A DNA stretch of 64,000 nt, from the NCBI GenBank assembly GCA_039679385.1, contig JBDKVB010000016.1, positions 44,306 to 108,305 on the forward strand. The letters are read 5' to 3'. Position numbers and translations under genes: made by a program. Source of the stretch: Armatimonadia bacterium. Its GTDB lineage: Bacteria > Armatimonadota > Zipacnadia > Zipacnadales > JABUFB01. Below the pieces are notes generated by a model. That model did not search any database and was not told the DNA's origin. It saw only the letters and a program-made list of their open reading frames with translations. Positions within the stretch are counted from its first letter, which is position 1. Each line of letters starts with the position of its first letter. Below are positions 7,704 through 15,752 of this stretch, one piece after another.

Positions 7704-10700
7704 TGCGTGAGGCGGGAGAGAGAGGCTAAGGCCGGAAAGGTGCGTGCCCGATTGGATCGGAGACAGTTTTTGTGGATCGATGCTCGCGGCGCCGGGGCGT
7801 GGTATCCGGCAGCGGGGAACATCCGTGCAGGAGCCGGTGAAAAGGGCACACTAGCCATCTGGCAGTGGCCCCAGTACACCCACGACAACACCGACCTGTA
7901 CTGGCGGCTAGAGGTCAACAGCTCGAACTACATCCGGCAGTGCAGCGGGCGAACGCTCGGTGTGTGCTCAAACGGCACGGTCTGGTACGCGAGCACGGAG
8001 TGGAAGACGACGAACGTGGCGTGGGAGCACCTGGTCTACACGTGGGATTTCACAGTGGCAAACCAGGGGCACCTGAGGGTGTACTGGAACGGCGTGGACG
8101 CGGGCTACCACATTGACACCGCAAACGCGCCAGTGGGAACGCCGACGAAGCTGCAGTTGGGTCCAGTGATCGGGACCATAAGCCACGGCCCGCACATGAT
8201 GCACTCGATGGCAGTGTGGGACGATGCGATGACTGGGGCCCAGGCAGCCGCCCTCTGGCAGGAAGGCCTTCGGTACCGGGTCACGGGAGCCGAGGGGAAC
8301 GGGAACCTGACGTTCTACGCGGGCTTCAACGACCGATTGAACGCGGACTACGCCGCCGGGGACGGAACCTTCCATGTGGATGGTGCAGCGGACCGGTACT
8401 GCCTGGTGGATGACGGAGCCCGGGAGCAGGGGATACGGCGGTTCCTGATTGGGATGCCCCGACACGACTTCAGCGAGGACGACCGTTTGCCCCTGGGCGT
8501 TCCGTGCGCTCTGACCCTGGACGCGGGACGCGCGTCCTACGTACAGGACACCAACTACACGAACTATGCTGAACTGAAGGTGCTCCCGGGGTATGGCGGC
8601 GACCGCCGGATTGGAGCAGCGATCCCGGGACGTCCCGTGCTGGACAACTGGTCAGTTCCACGACCGGGCACGTACCGGCAGCGAGTGCACGTTCCGAAGG
8701 ACAACCCGTCGGGGCGATACATCCGGCTCGGGCCCGTCGACTATTTGCACTACCCGACGCTGGCAACGAACGTGTATGACCAGTGGACGACCGGGCGCTC
8801 GTTCTCGGTGGTCAGCGACGCGGGGAACACTGCGACCAGCTTCAAGACGGACTTCGCGGACGGGATACCGTCAGACTACTGGAATGGCGCGTCTATCACG
8901 TTCCTGACGGGGAACTGCGCGGACCGGCGCGTAAAGGCAGCCGACTACGACGCTACGACGAAGGTGCTCACGCTGGACAGTCCCTTGCCCGCGATTCCTT
9001 CGGGCGGGAGCCTAGGTGTGGCGGACCACGGGGCACGGCTGACCGGGTGCAGGTCGTGGGGCAGCACGCAGCAGGGGCAGCGGATCCCCGAGATGACGAT
9101 GGACGCCTTGCTGTGGGAGTTCCACGGCGACCAGCGGTACTTCACGGAGCTGGAGTGGCAGTACGCAGAAGAGGGCAACACGGACTTCGTGTCGCCGAAT
9201 GTTCTGCGGTACGACCGAGGTCGGACGGCGTTCATGGATGGCAGCGGGACCTCGTGGTACGAGAATGGCGCCTGCTACGGGAAGCCGTCGACGTGGGAGA
9301 CGAACACGCTGGAATGCCGGGTTCTCCTGGAGCGGGTTGAGGTTGAGGGGCCGACGACGTACCAGGTGCTGCGCCGGGACGCGAATGGTGCCGGGCCGGA
9401 TCTGGCAGACAACTTCATGCTGGCCCAGGCGGATGGGCAGAGTCCAAAGGCCTGGCGAGTGAAGCGGTTGTCGCGCAAGATCACGCGTCCGACGAAGCAG
9501 ACCAGCCCTGAGGCTGTGCGAGCGGATCTGACCGCGTCCGGGACGTGGCGTCACGACATTGGGTCGGCGCCGATTCCAGTGCTGTACGACGAGGCAACTG
9601 AAGAGTCCGTTGCACTGATCGTTGGGGTGGACAGCAGCGGTGTGTCACGGGCTGGGTACATACGCGGGAGCTGGAACACAGAGACGGGACGCATCCGGTG
9701 GGTGGACGACACGCCTCCGGCAGGGAAGCAGAATCCCTTCCTGGCGGTTTCGGACATGCGGCCAGGTAAGGAGAGGGATGTCGCCTGCAATACGGGATAC
9801 CCCGTGTCCGTGGTTCGGTGCCCTGACGGCACGTGGTCGCTAGTGTATGTCGCGCAGTCGTCGCACCCAGACCATTTCATGGGCTACCAGCTCTGCGGTG
9901 CGCCGGACCGGTGGTCCTTCAGTCGCGAGAAGCACTGGTGGGACGGGAACCCCATCTGTCCGATCCTGGGTGGCGCGGATCGCCTGGCGGCGCAGCTGAA
10001 CGGGTTCGGGGTGTGGGCGAACCGAGACGCGGATTGGAAGATCATCGAGAACCCGTACGAGAAGGCAGGGGCGAGGCGCTACTGGGGCATCGCACGCGGG
10101 AAGTCGATTCACGACCGGATGACCACGAACTGCGCGGACCTGCGGCCGGTGATCGGGGTTCGCGGCAGCGACCCGCGTTCGCTGCAGCCGCTGCCGCACG
10201 GGAACACGGTGTCGCCACTCGCGGGGCCTCTCGTTCATGCGGGGGAGTGCGCAGTGCTGGACCAGGCGGACTGCCTGGGGCTGTACACGGATACGGCGAC
10301 CGCTATGTCGTCGGGAGTGTACTGCTACGTTAGCGAGGACGGAGTGCACTTCCAGCAGTTCGCGAACGACGGGCAATGGATCCCGAGGTCGGAGTTGTCC
10401 GGGGAGCCGAGTCGCCTGGTGCCGGACCGTCCGTTCCAGTTGGGTGATAGGCGGGTCTACTACTACGAATCGTGGCCGTGGGTGAACTTCGCTTCGATCC
10501 GTCTGAGCGGCGAGGCCTGGTACGAGCTGAGCGATGGTCAGACCACCGGGCTTCTGGAGACGCCGCTGCTTGAGAAGCCCGCAGAAGGCTGGGGGACGCT
10601 GCGCCTGAACTGCACACCGGGAGCGGGGCATATCGCGGTTGAGGTGCTGGACGGGACGACGGAGCAGCCGATGGCGGGGTTCACGGCGGCGGACTTCGAT

Positions 10701-11171
10701 GGGTGCGTGGATGCGGTCTCGGTGGAAGCACTGTGGAAGGGCCAACGTCTGAGTTCGCTGACGACGGGCCTGGTGCGGTTGCGGTTCGTGTTCGGACGGG
10801 CGAGCAGCGCAGAGGCGACGCCGAAGCTGTATGCGTGGCGCATCGCAGAAGCTCCGGAAGCGGCGCGACCCCGAGTCAGTCAGTTGCGCGTCGAAGGACA
10901 GGAGAACCCGACGAGCATCGCGGACCCGACGCCGGAGTTCGCCTGGCAGTACGCGCACGATGAGGGTGGGGCTCAGAGCGCCTATCAGGTGATCGTGGCG
11001 TCGAGTCGGGAGCTGCTGGAGCAAGGGATCGGTGATGTGTGGGACAGCGGGGTCGTGTCCTCCAGCGAGAGCCGTGCGGTGTATGACGGCGGGTCTCTGA
11101 CCAGTGAGCACCTGTACCGGTGGCGCGTGCGGGTACGCGATGAGAAGGGAACGTGGTCCGAGGAATGGTAG
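7689..11171 (+). CDS. 1160-aa adhesin-like virion protein (LamG/ConA-like, propeller-like, Fn3)
   Basis: I do not recognise this protein as a whole. Its N-terminal ~200 residues look like a concanavalin/LamG beta-sandwich (for example EHLVYTWDFTV and LRVYWNGVDAGYH). The middle has sialidase/propeller-like stretches (VVRCPDGTWSLVYVAQSS, GVYCYVSEDGVHFQQF). The last ~100 residues match the Fn3-like N-terminal domain of bacterial alpha-L-rhamnosidases (AYQVIVASS, WDSGVVSSSES, YRWRVRVRDEKGTWSEEW). These folds usually bind or cut glycans. It sits between capsid and connector genes, so a head fibre or surface spike is a reasonable inference. The ATG at 7689 lies inside a hairpin loop; in-frame GTG at 7740 is an alternative start. 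No secretion signal is seen. Confidence 0.7.
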   Translation: MSGGVCVRREREAKAGKVRARLDRRQFLWIDARGAGAWYPAAGNIRAGAGEKGTLAIWQWPQYTHDNTDLYWRLEVNSSNYIRQCSGRTLGVCSNGTVWYASTEWKTTNVAWEHLVYTWDFTVANQGHLRVYWNGVDAGYHIDTANAPVGTPTKLQLGPVIGTISHGPHMMHSMAVWDDAMTGAQAAALWQEGLRYRVTGAEGNGNLTFYAGFNDRLNADYAAGDGTFHVDGAADRYCLVDDGAREQGIRRFLIGMPRHDFSEDDRLPLGVPCALTLDAGRASYVQDTNYTNYAELKVLPGYGGDRRIGAAIPGRPVLDNWSVPRPGTYRQRVHVPKDNPSGRYIRLGPVDYLHYPTLATNVYDQWTTGRSFSVVSDAGNTATSFKTDFADGIPSDYWNGASITFLTGNCADRRVKAADYDATTKVLTLDSPLPAIPSGGSLGVADHGARLTGCRSWGSTQQGQRIPEMTMDALLWEFHGDQRYFTELEWQYAEEGNTDFVSPNVLRYDRGRTAFMDGSGTSWYENGACYGKPSTWETNTLECRVLLERVEVEGPTTYQVLRRDANGAGPDLADNFMLAQADGQSPKAWRVKRLSRKITRPTKQTSPEAVRADLTASGTWRHDIGSAPIPVLYDEATEESVALIVGVDSSGVSRAGYIRGSWNTETGRIRWVDDTPPAGKQNPFLAVSDMRPGKERDVACNTGYPVSVVRCPDGTWSLVYVAQSSHPDHFMGYQLCGAPDRWSFSREKHWWDGNPICPILGGADRLAAQLNGFGVWANRDADWKIIENPYEKAGARRYWGIARGKSIHDRMTTNCADLRPVIGVRGSDPRSLQPLPHGNTVSPLAGPLVHAGECAVLDQADCLGLYTDTATAMSSGVYCYVSEDGVHFQQFANDGQWIPRSELSGEPSRLVPDRPFQLGDRRVYYYESWPWVNFASIRLSGEAWYELSDGQTTGLLETPLLEKPAEGWGTLRLNCTPGAGHIAVEVLDGTTEQPMAGFTAADFDGCVDAVSVEALWKGQRLSSLTTGLVRLRFVFGRASSAEATPKLYAWRIAEAPEAARPRVSQLRVEGQENPTSIADPTPEFAWQYAHDEGGAQSAYQVIVASSRELLEQGIGDVWDSGVVSSSESRAVYDGGSLTSEHLYRWRVRVRDEKGTWSEEW

Positions 11172-11821
11172 CTGAGGGCATCTTCGGGATGGGGCTGTGG
11201 AGCTCCTACTGCAGCACTGCAGACGTGCTGCGTCTGCTGGCCGGATACGATCTGAGCGGAGTTGGCGACAGCGACCAGGTCCAGACACGGGTACAGGAGT
11301 TGATGGCGGCAGCGCGTTGTGCCCTGGAGCATGAGGCGGGCCGGGACTTCCTATACCACGCGGATGACGAAGTGGTGGTCGACGGTAAGGGTCGGGACAG
11401 GCTGATCCTGGCTGCGAGTGGCATCTACCCCGTGGTGAGGATTCAGGAGCTGCGAGTTGGCGGCGAGGTGGTTCCGGCAGACGAGTACGTCACCTTCGGT
11501 GAGGAGGGGACGATTCGGCTGAAGGAGGAGGGGAAGCTGCTGGGGGCCTTCCCGCGCGGCGTGATGAACGTGCACCTCACGGTTGACTGGGGCTATGTGA
11601 CGGCGCCTGCAGACATTGCGCTGGCCCAGGCGAAGCTGGTGGCGGCAGAGGTGTTGGCGGAGGGAACTGGAACGCAGGGAGCGGTCTCAAGCCTGCGGAT
11701 CGGGGACTACGCGGTGAGCTACGACGAGGGTGGCGAGAATGCGGGGACAGTCCTGAGGTGGGCCTCGGAGGCTCGCAAGGCGGCCAGGTCGTACCGACGA
11801 ATCGGTCTCGTGGCGGTCTGA
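11165..11821 (+). CDS. Head-tail connector (gp6-like adaptor)
   Basis: The 218-aa protein is a probable head completion adaptor that binds below the portal. It begins with a pattern typical of this family, YCSTADVLRLL, followed by an alpha-helical stretch and the EHEAGRDF motif. A beta-rich middle (GIYPVVRIQELRVGGEVVP, DEYVTFGEEGTIRL) and a C-terminal helix follow. The ATG at 11165 overlaps the stop of the 1160-aa gene (ATGGTAG), suggesting coupling. Alternative in-frame starts are GTG 11153 and ATG 11189; the family pattern would fit any of them. A strong hairpin follows the gene. Confidence 0.75.
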   Translation: MVAEGIFGMGLWSSYCSTADVLRLLAGYDLSGVGDSDQVQTRVQELMAAARCALEHEAGRDFLYHADDEVVVDGKGRDRLILAASGIYPVVRIQELRVGGEVVPADEYVTFGEEGTIRLKEEGKLLGAFPRGVMNVHLTVDWGYVTAPADIALAQAKLVAAEVLAEGTGTQGAVSSLRIGDYAVSYDEGGENAGTVLRWASEARKAARSYRRIGLVAV

Positions 11822-11892
11822 GGGCAGACCGTCTGGCGAGACTAGACGGGGTTGGGCGAGGTAGAGGGCGTGGAGGACGGGACAGACTGAGT

Positions 11893-11934
11893 CGGGCCCC
11901 CGTGAGCCTGCGGACAGGCAGCCACGGGGGCCCG
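11893..11934 (+). terminator. Strong hairpin after the connector gene
   Basis: CGGGCCCCCGTG (11893-11904) pairs perfectly over 12 bases with CACGGGGGCCCG (11923-11934), loop of 18, followed by TCTGATT. It is the most stable of the hairpins within the phage cluster. With only a few Ts it may be an attenuator or an RNA-processing element. Confidence 0.55.
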
Positions 11935-11960
11935 TCTGATTCCACAGGAGGCGGTGCTGA

Positions 11961-12503
11961 TTGTCCGACCCATGCTTGCTGGCGCTGATGAGAGACGTAG
12001 TGTCCATTCGCCGGCCGCGGGTGGCGCAGACGGGACTGGGTGAGGTACTGACGGGAGTGTACGAGCTGGCGGCTACTGCGGTGCCGTGCGCCCTTCAGCC
12101 AAGAGGGGCAAAGGCTGCGGAGACGCTGGTCGGCAGACTGGAAGGGGCAACGCATGCCTGCTACCTGGAGCCCTGTGACGTGCAAGTAGGCGATCTGCTC
12201 ACCGAGGCCAAGGTCGGGGATACGCTGCAGGTCGCGGTAGTCGCAGGACAGACACAGGTGACGGTGGCGGTTGGGCTGCTGCAGAGCGGAGACCGGGTGG
12301 AGGTTGGTCTGGGTGAATGCTCCGAGCTGAACAGCGTGGTGGCGGTCGACGGGCAACAGGTGACGCTGGGCACAGCGCTGCGGGCAGCACATTCGGTCGC
12401 GGAGCCAGTGACTGCTGTGGTCGTCTACGAGGTGTTGGGCGTTGAGGACCAGGCCGGGGCAGGCCATCACCTCAGGCTCGCGGTGAGACGGCAAGAGGTC
12501 TGA
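11961..12503 (+). CDS. Putative head-closure (stopper) protein
   Basis: The 180-aa product occupies the place of the SPP1-gp16/HK97-gp7-type stopper, between connector and tail terminator. It starts with an RDVVSIRRP stretch and has a small beta-barrel-like pattern (VPCALQPRG, CYLEPCDVQVGDLLT), typical of head-closure proteins. The TTG at 11961 is chosen because GGAGG (11947-11951) lies nine bases upstream; ATG at 11988 is the alternative. The family call rests mainly on gene order and a loose sequence pattern. Confidence 0.6.
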   Translation: MSDPCLLALMRDVVSIRRPRVAQTGLGEVLTGVYELAATAVPCALQPRGAKAAETLVGRLEGATHACYLEPCDVQVGDLLTEAKVGDTLQVAVVAGQTQVTVAVGLLQSGDRVEVGLGECSELNSVVAVDGQQVTLGTALRAAHSVAEPVTAVVVYEVLGVEDQAGAGHHLRLAVRRQEV

Positions 12504-12599
12504 GGGCCGGCAGCGGCGTGCTGTCTCGAGAAGCTGTCCGGTGTGTAGCGAGGGCGGCCATCCGCAGGGAATCAGCAGAGTGGTAAGGGGGTAGGTCGG

Positions 12600-13292
12600 A
12601 TGGGTGTTGAGATGTTCCACCACGGAGAGATCCTGGAGGCGTTGCGCCTGCTGTGCCAGGGCGCCGTGCGGCTCCGAAGTGACGCGGAGCTTGAGGACAC
12701 GCTTCAGGTAGGGAGCAATCGTCTCTTCGCTGTGGGCACGGAGGTCGAGGTGACCGAGGACGGTGGAGTCACCGAGCGGCGGACGGTTCAGGGGCTAGTA
12801 GGACTGGAGCAAGTGGTGCTGACGGAGGCGCTCACGGGGAGCTATCACGTGGCGAAGAACGCGGTGGTGAAGCTAGTTCAGACGGGCGTGCCCGAACTGG
12901 CATGGATCGGGCAAGGCAAGCCTGCGGTGACCCCGCGGCCGATGCCCGGAGCCTTCCCGTGTGTCGTGGTGTCGCCGGTGGCGATGGAACAGCCGCTGAA
13001 GGAAGGGACGAACCGGTCGTACACGCAGGGGTATCTGAGCAGCGTGTACTACGTGCGGAAACGCCTGGAGGGTGAGGTTGAGGAGCAGAGATTCCAGAGC
13101 GAGGTTGCCGGGCTGTTCAACCTGCTGATGGGCGATCCGTACCTGGGCGGCACCTGCTGGTACGGGCAAGTGACACGGGTCGACTACCGTTGCTCCGAGG
13201 AGCCTGCTTTACATGAGCGCGGTTCGGCGGTGAGAGTGGCGAGACTCGAGGTGCTGGCGAGACGGTCGGAGGTCTGGGGCGCTGCGTCCTAG
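12600..13292 (+). CDS. Putative tail terminator / tail-completion protein
   Basis: The 230-aa protein lies where the tail terminator is normally encoded, directly before the tail tube gene. The pattern PCVVVSPVAMEQPLKEGTNRSYTQGYLSSVYYVRK suits this role, as does a C-terminal half that ends in a beta strand and has an HxRG-like element (ALHERGSAVRVARLEVLARR). Its first half contains an extra beta-rich insertion (VGTEVEVTEDGGVTERRTVQGLVGLEQVVL) that is not usual for the short family members. The ATG start is preceded by AAGGGGGTAGG. The function is inferred from order; sequence support is weak. Confidence 0.55.
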   Translation: MGVEMFHHGEILEALRLLCQGAVRLRSDAELEDTLQVGSNRLFAVGTEVEVTEDGGVTERRTVQGLVGLEQVVLTEALTGSYHVAKNAVVKLVQTGVPELAWIGQGKPAVTPRPMPGAFPCVVVSPVAMEQPLKEGTNRSYTQGYLSSVYYVRKRLEGEVEEQRFQSEVAGLFNLLMGDPYLGGTCWYGQVTRVDYRCSEEPALHERGSAVRVARLEVLARRSEVWGAAS

Positions 13293-13346
13293 GCACGGAC
13301 CGGCCAGCTCCAGAGGGATCAGCGAGGATGCGAGGAGGGTGACCAG

Positions 13347-14252
13347 ATGGCAGTTGCGTTGTCGCTAGAGGGGTCGTTTGGGTTCGCACTGCAGGAGACG
13401 AAGGGAACGTATGTGGCGCCGAGTACCTGGCTGCCGTTGACGGGTGTCAACGCCGACCACGGTGAGACGCTGAGCTGGAAAAAGAACTACGTGGTGCTGG
13501 ATACGGCGGACGGTCGCGCGTATCAGACCAGCTACTACTCCGCCGGGGAATGGGCAGAGGGCTCTGTGCGAGTGCCGATCGTGCCCGGGAGTCTGAGCTC
13601 CCTGTTTTCGTGGATCCAGGATCGGGATGTGGACAGCCAGGGCAAGTGGGCCTCGATCCTTGTGGATTGCATCAACGACGTCAAGAAGCTGACGGATGTG
13701 AAGGTGCGGACGGCGACCTTCGACTTCGTGAAGGGTGAACCGGTGACCTGCAGCCTGGAGCTGTGTGGGTTGCGGATGGAGAGAGGAACGTCGGCCACTC
13801 CGAGCATCCCGGTGGCGGCGCCGTACGTGTTCCGCGAAGCGAAGGTGGAGATCGCCACGGCCGGTGGTGCGCTGGTCGAGGACGTGAACTGCGAGGCGAT
13901 CCAGGTCGTGCTGGACAACGTGGTGGAGGACCCGGAGGAGGGTCTGCGGCTGCGCGAGAGTGGTGAGCCACTGCAACTGTACAACCTGGCCGGCGTGCGC
14001 TGCCGAGGAGCGCTGTCCCGGGACTTCGTGGACAGCAAGGTCTTCGCGGACTTCGCGGCGGGTCAGGAGGCGGCACTGCGTCTGACCCTGGAGCGTGGCG
14101 CGACAGTGGCGACGGTGACGATGCCGCGAGTGCTGTACACGTCGAGCGATCTGGGGCTTCCGGGTTCGCATGAGCGGCGGATTTCGGAGAAGGTGGACTT
14201 CGTGGCGCTTGGCAGCACCGATGGTCTGACGGCACCTGTGGTGCTGGCATGA
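13347..14252 (+). CDS. Major tail tube protein
   Basis: The 301-aa protein is the probable tail-tube subunit of a long non-contractile tail. The N-terminal ETKGTYVAPSTWLPLTGVNAD is characteristic of the Phage_tube_2-like family, in which a beta-sandwich forms hexameric rings. Its length is also typical. It starts behind GAGGAGGGTGACC at 13347. Its stop overlaps the start of the tail-assembly chaperone by four bases (ATGA), which suggests translational coupling. A single tube gene and no sheath gene indicate a siphovirus-type rather than contractile tail. Confidence 0.8.
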   Translation: MAVALSLEGSFGFALQETKGTYVAPSTWLPLTGVNADHGETLSWKKNYVVLDTADGRAYQTSYYSAGEWAEGSVRVPIVPGSLSSLFSWIQDRDVDSQGKWASILVDCINDVKKLTDVKVRTATFDFVKGEPVTCSLELCGLRMERGTSATPSIPVAAPYVFREAKVEIATAGGALVEDVNCEAIQVVLDNVVEDPEEGLRLRESGEPLQLYNLAGVRCRGALSRDFVDSKVFADFAAGQEAALRLTLERGATVATVTMPRVLYTSSDLGLPGSHERRISEKVDFVALGSTDGLTAPVVLA

Positions 14253-14764
14253 GTCGGGGCTATGTAGCGAGAGGCGATGAGCTGGAGGCCTCGCAATGGG
14301 TCATTGTGGCGGCTGCTGAAGGGGGCACCGTGCGGTTCGAAGCGCCGCCAGTAGCCCCTGGAGGCTGCTGGGTGGAAGTGCGTGCCTTGACCCACCGTGA
14401 GGCGCTGGAACGCGAGAGCGTCGGCGGGTACGAGGAGTACGAACTCAGCGACGGAGGACGAGTGCTGTCGGTCGTGCGGCGGTGTGATCGCTGGGCGATG
14501 GCGGAGTACGACTATCGGTATTCGCTGGTGGACTGGTGCCTTCCGGTGCGGCAGTACGACGGCTCGACGGGTCTGCAGTGTGGGAGCGAGCTTGCGGAGG
14601 AAGAGCGTGTGGACCTGCTCGCAGCGATGCCGCCAGCCCTGGCGGAATGGGTCGGGGAGTGCATCGATCGCGTGAACTTGAGGAATGCCGAGGGCGAAGG
14701 TGCACTGGAGGACGCGAAAAAAAAGCCGCCGACCTGGTGTGCGGAGGCAGCCGAGGCCTGCTGA
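14249..14764 (+). CDS. Tail-assembly chaperone, short form (gpG-like)
   Basis: The 171-aa protein sits between tail tube and the tape-measure slot, the normal place of the tail-assembly chaperone that coats the tape-measure protein during tail assembly. It overlaps the tail-tube stop by four bases. Near its 3' end the codons run GCG AAA AAA AAG CCG, giving a zero-frame A_AAA_AAG heptamer (14719-14725). The zero frame ends shortly afterwards at 14764. The identification rests on order plus the frameshift site rather than sequence similarity. See the frameshift product for the long form. Confidence 0.75.
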   Translation: MSRGYVARGDELEASQWVIVAAAEGGTVRFEAPPVAPGGCWVEVRALTHREALERESVGGYEEYELSDGGRVLSVVRRCDRWAMAEYDYRYSLVDWCLPVRQYDGSTGLQCGSELAEEERVDLLAAMPPALAEWVGECIDRVNLRNAEGEGALEDAKKKPPTWCAEAAEAC

Positions 14765-15075
14765 GTGTGCGAGAAATCGTGGCCGTCGAGAGGTCTGAGG
14801 TTGGGGGCCGGGTTCTGCGGGAAGGCTCGGACTTCGCAACCCAGGAGGAGCTGGAAGGCAAGGCGGCCGGACCTCGCCTGGAACTGCTGGAGCCGCTCGC
14901 AGCGCGGTTGGCGATGCTGGCCTGCGAAGACTGGAGCGCCGCGTCCATCTGCGGGTGGCGGGGATTGGAGAGGCTGGACGGGATGCCGGCATGGAGGGCT
15001 GAGCTATGGGAACACGTGTGCAGAGCGGCGTCGCCGTGGATCGGTCCGTGTGCGTCCGACGGCGTGGGCTGCTGA
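14249..15075 (+). CDS. Tail-assembly chaperone, -1 frameshift product (gpGT-like)
   Basis: A -1 shift at A_AAA_AAG (14719-14725) moves ribosomes from the short chaperone frame into a frame that stays open to the TGA at 15073-15075. The product would be 275 aa: 159 residues in the first frame plus 116 more, beginning AADLVCGGSRGLLSV. In lambda and many siphophages the analogous G/GT pair is made in a fixed ratio and both forms are needed for tail assembly. The extension has no good start of its own, which supports access by frameshifting. Slippage itself is inferred. Confidence 0.7.
14719..14725 (+). other. Programmed -1 frameshift slippery site A_AAA_AAG
   Basis: An eight-A run (14717-14724) followed by G places the heptamer A AAA AAG exactly in the zero frame of the chaperone gene. 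This is the most efficient bacterial -1 slippery sequence, as in dnaX. Only weak pairing potential is visible directly downstream (for example GCAG with CTGC within 14746-14764). Confidence 0.75.
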
Positions 15076-15698
15076 AGGTGACGTCGGTGCGTGTGGGACT
15101 GCTCCGGCAACTGTCACGGGGCAGACGACGGGCCACCTGGGAGACGGAGAGCAAGGCGGTGGCTGAGACCGGAGTTAGGGTGAGCGCGTCGCGCCTGAGG
15201 ACGAGAAGGGCTGCGCGGCAGAGCGGAACCGGAAGGCTGAGGACCTGGTCGGGAGCCTGCGAAGCGGGAAGCGCTGTACACCGGCAGAGCAGGGCATCGG
15301 TGCAGACGTCCATGGGCAAGGTCGGCCATCAGAGGCGGCAGGGGCCCTCGGGAGCGGTTGCAGAGGCCTGGAAACGAGGGCGCCAGGCGACTCGGCAAGG
15401 GCCGGCAGAGCCAAGGCTGCGTCGAGGGCAAGGCGTGTCGGCGAGGACGATGGCGCCAAGGGAATCAGGTCACAGGGCGACGAGCAGCTCGGCCCTCGGA
15501 AGTGCGGGCATGGGCTTCCGGGGAAGCAGAGGAAGGGCAAGAGTGCCCGGGCGATGCCCGAAGGTTGCGTCTGAGAGCTTAGGCGTGAGGAAGAGCGCCC
15601 GGGCGGCAGCCACGGGAAGTGCGGGAACCCGAGTCGACCTCGGACAGCGGTCCTGGGACGGTTTCATGCGGGCGTGTCGGCTGGACCTGGCGCGGTAG
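15006..15698 (+). CDS. Unknown basic protein in the tape-measure slot
   Basis: The 230-aa frame lies between the chaperone and the large tail proteins, where the tape-measure gene normally stands. It overlaps the end of the long chaperone form by 70 bases. The ATG is preceded by GGAGGG at seven bases, a good ribosome site, and this is the only one of the three frames open across the interval. The product is very rich in Arg, Ala, Gly and Ser, has no hydrophobic segment, and does not resemble known tape-measure proteins. If real and a tape measure, it would specify a very short tail. It could also be a degenerate remnant. Another frame is open without a start at about 15179-15570. Confidence 0.5.
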   Translation: MGTRVQSGVAVDRSVCVRRRGLLKVTSVRVGLLRQLSRGRRRATWETESKAVAETGVRVSASRLRTRRAARQSGTGRLRTWSGACEAGSAVHRQSRASVQTSMGKVGHQRRQGPSGAVAEAWKRGRQATRQGPAEPRLRRGQGVSARTMAPRESGHRATSSSALGSAGMGFRGSRGRARVPGRCPKVASESLGVRKSARAAATGSAGTRVDLGQRSWDGFMRACRLDLAR

Positions 15699-15752
15699 CG
15701 AAGTGTCGGAGACTGCCGAGCGGTTCGGAAGTCAGGGTCTGGGGGAAGGGCC

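Noticed and set aside
15179..15570. Alternative open frame across the tape-measure slot, without start codon
   Set aside because: It is open for about 130 codons and looks somewhat protein-like, but no start or ribosome site exists. A frameshift relationship with the 15006 frame cannot be shown from one sequence.
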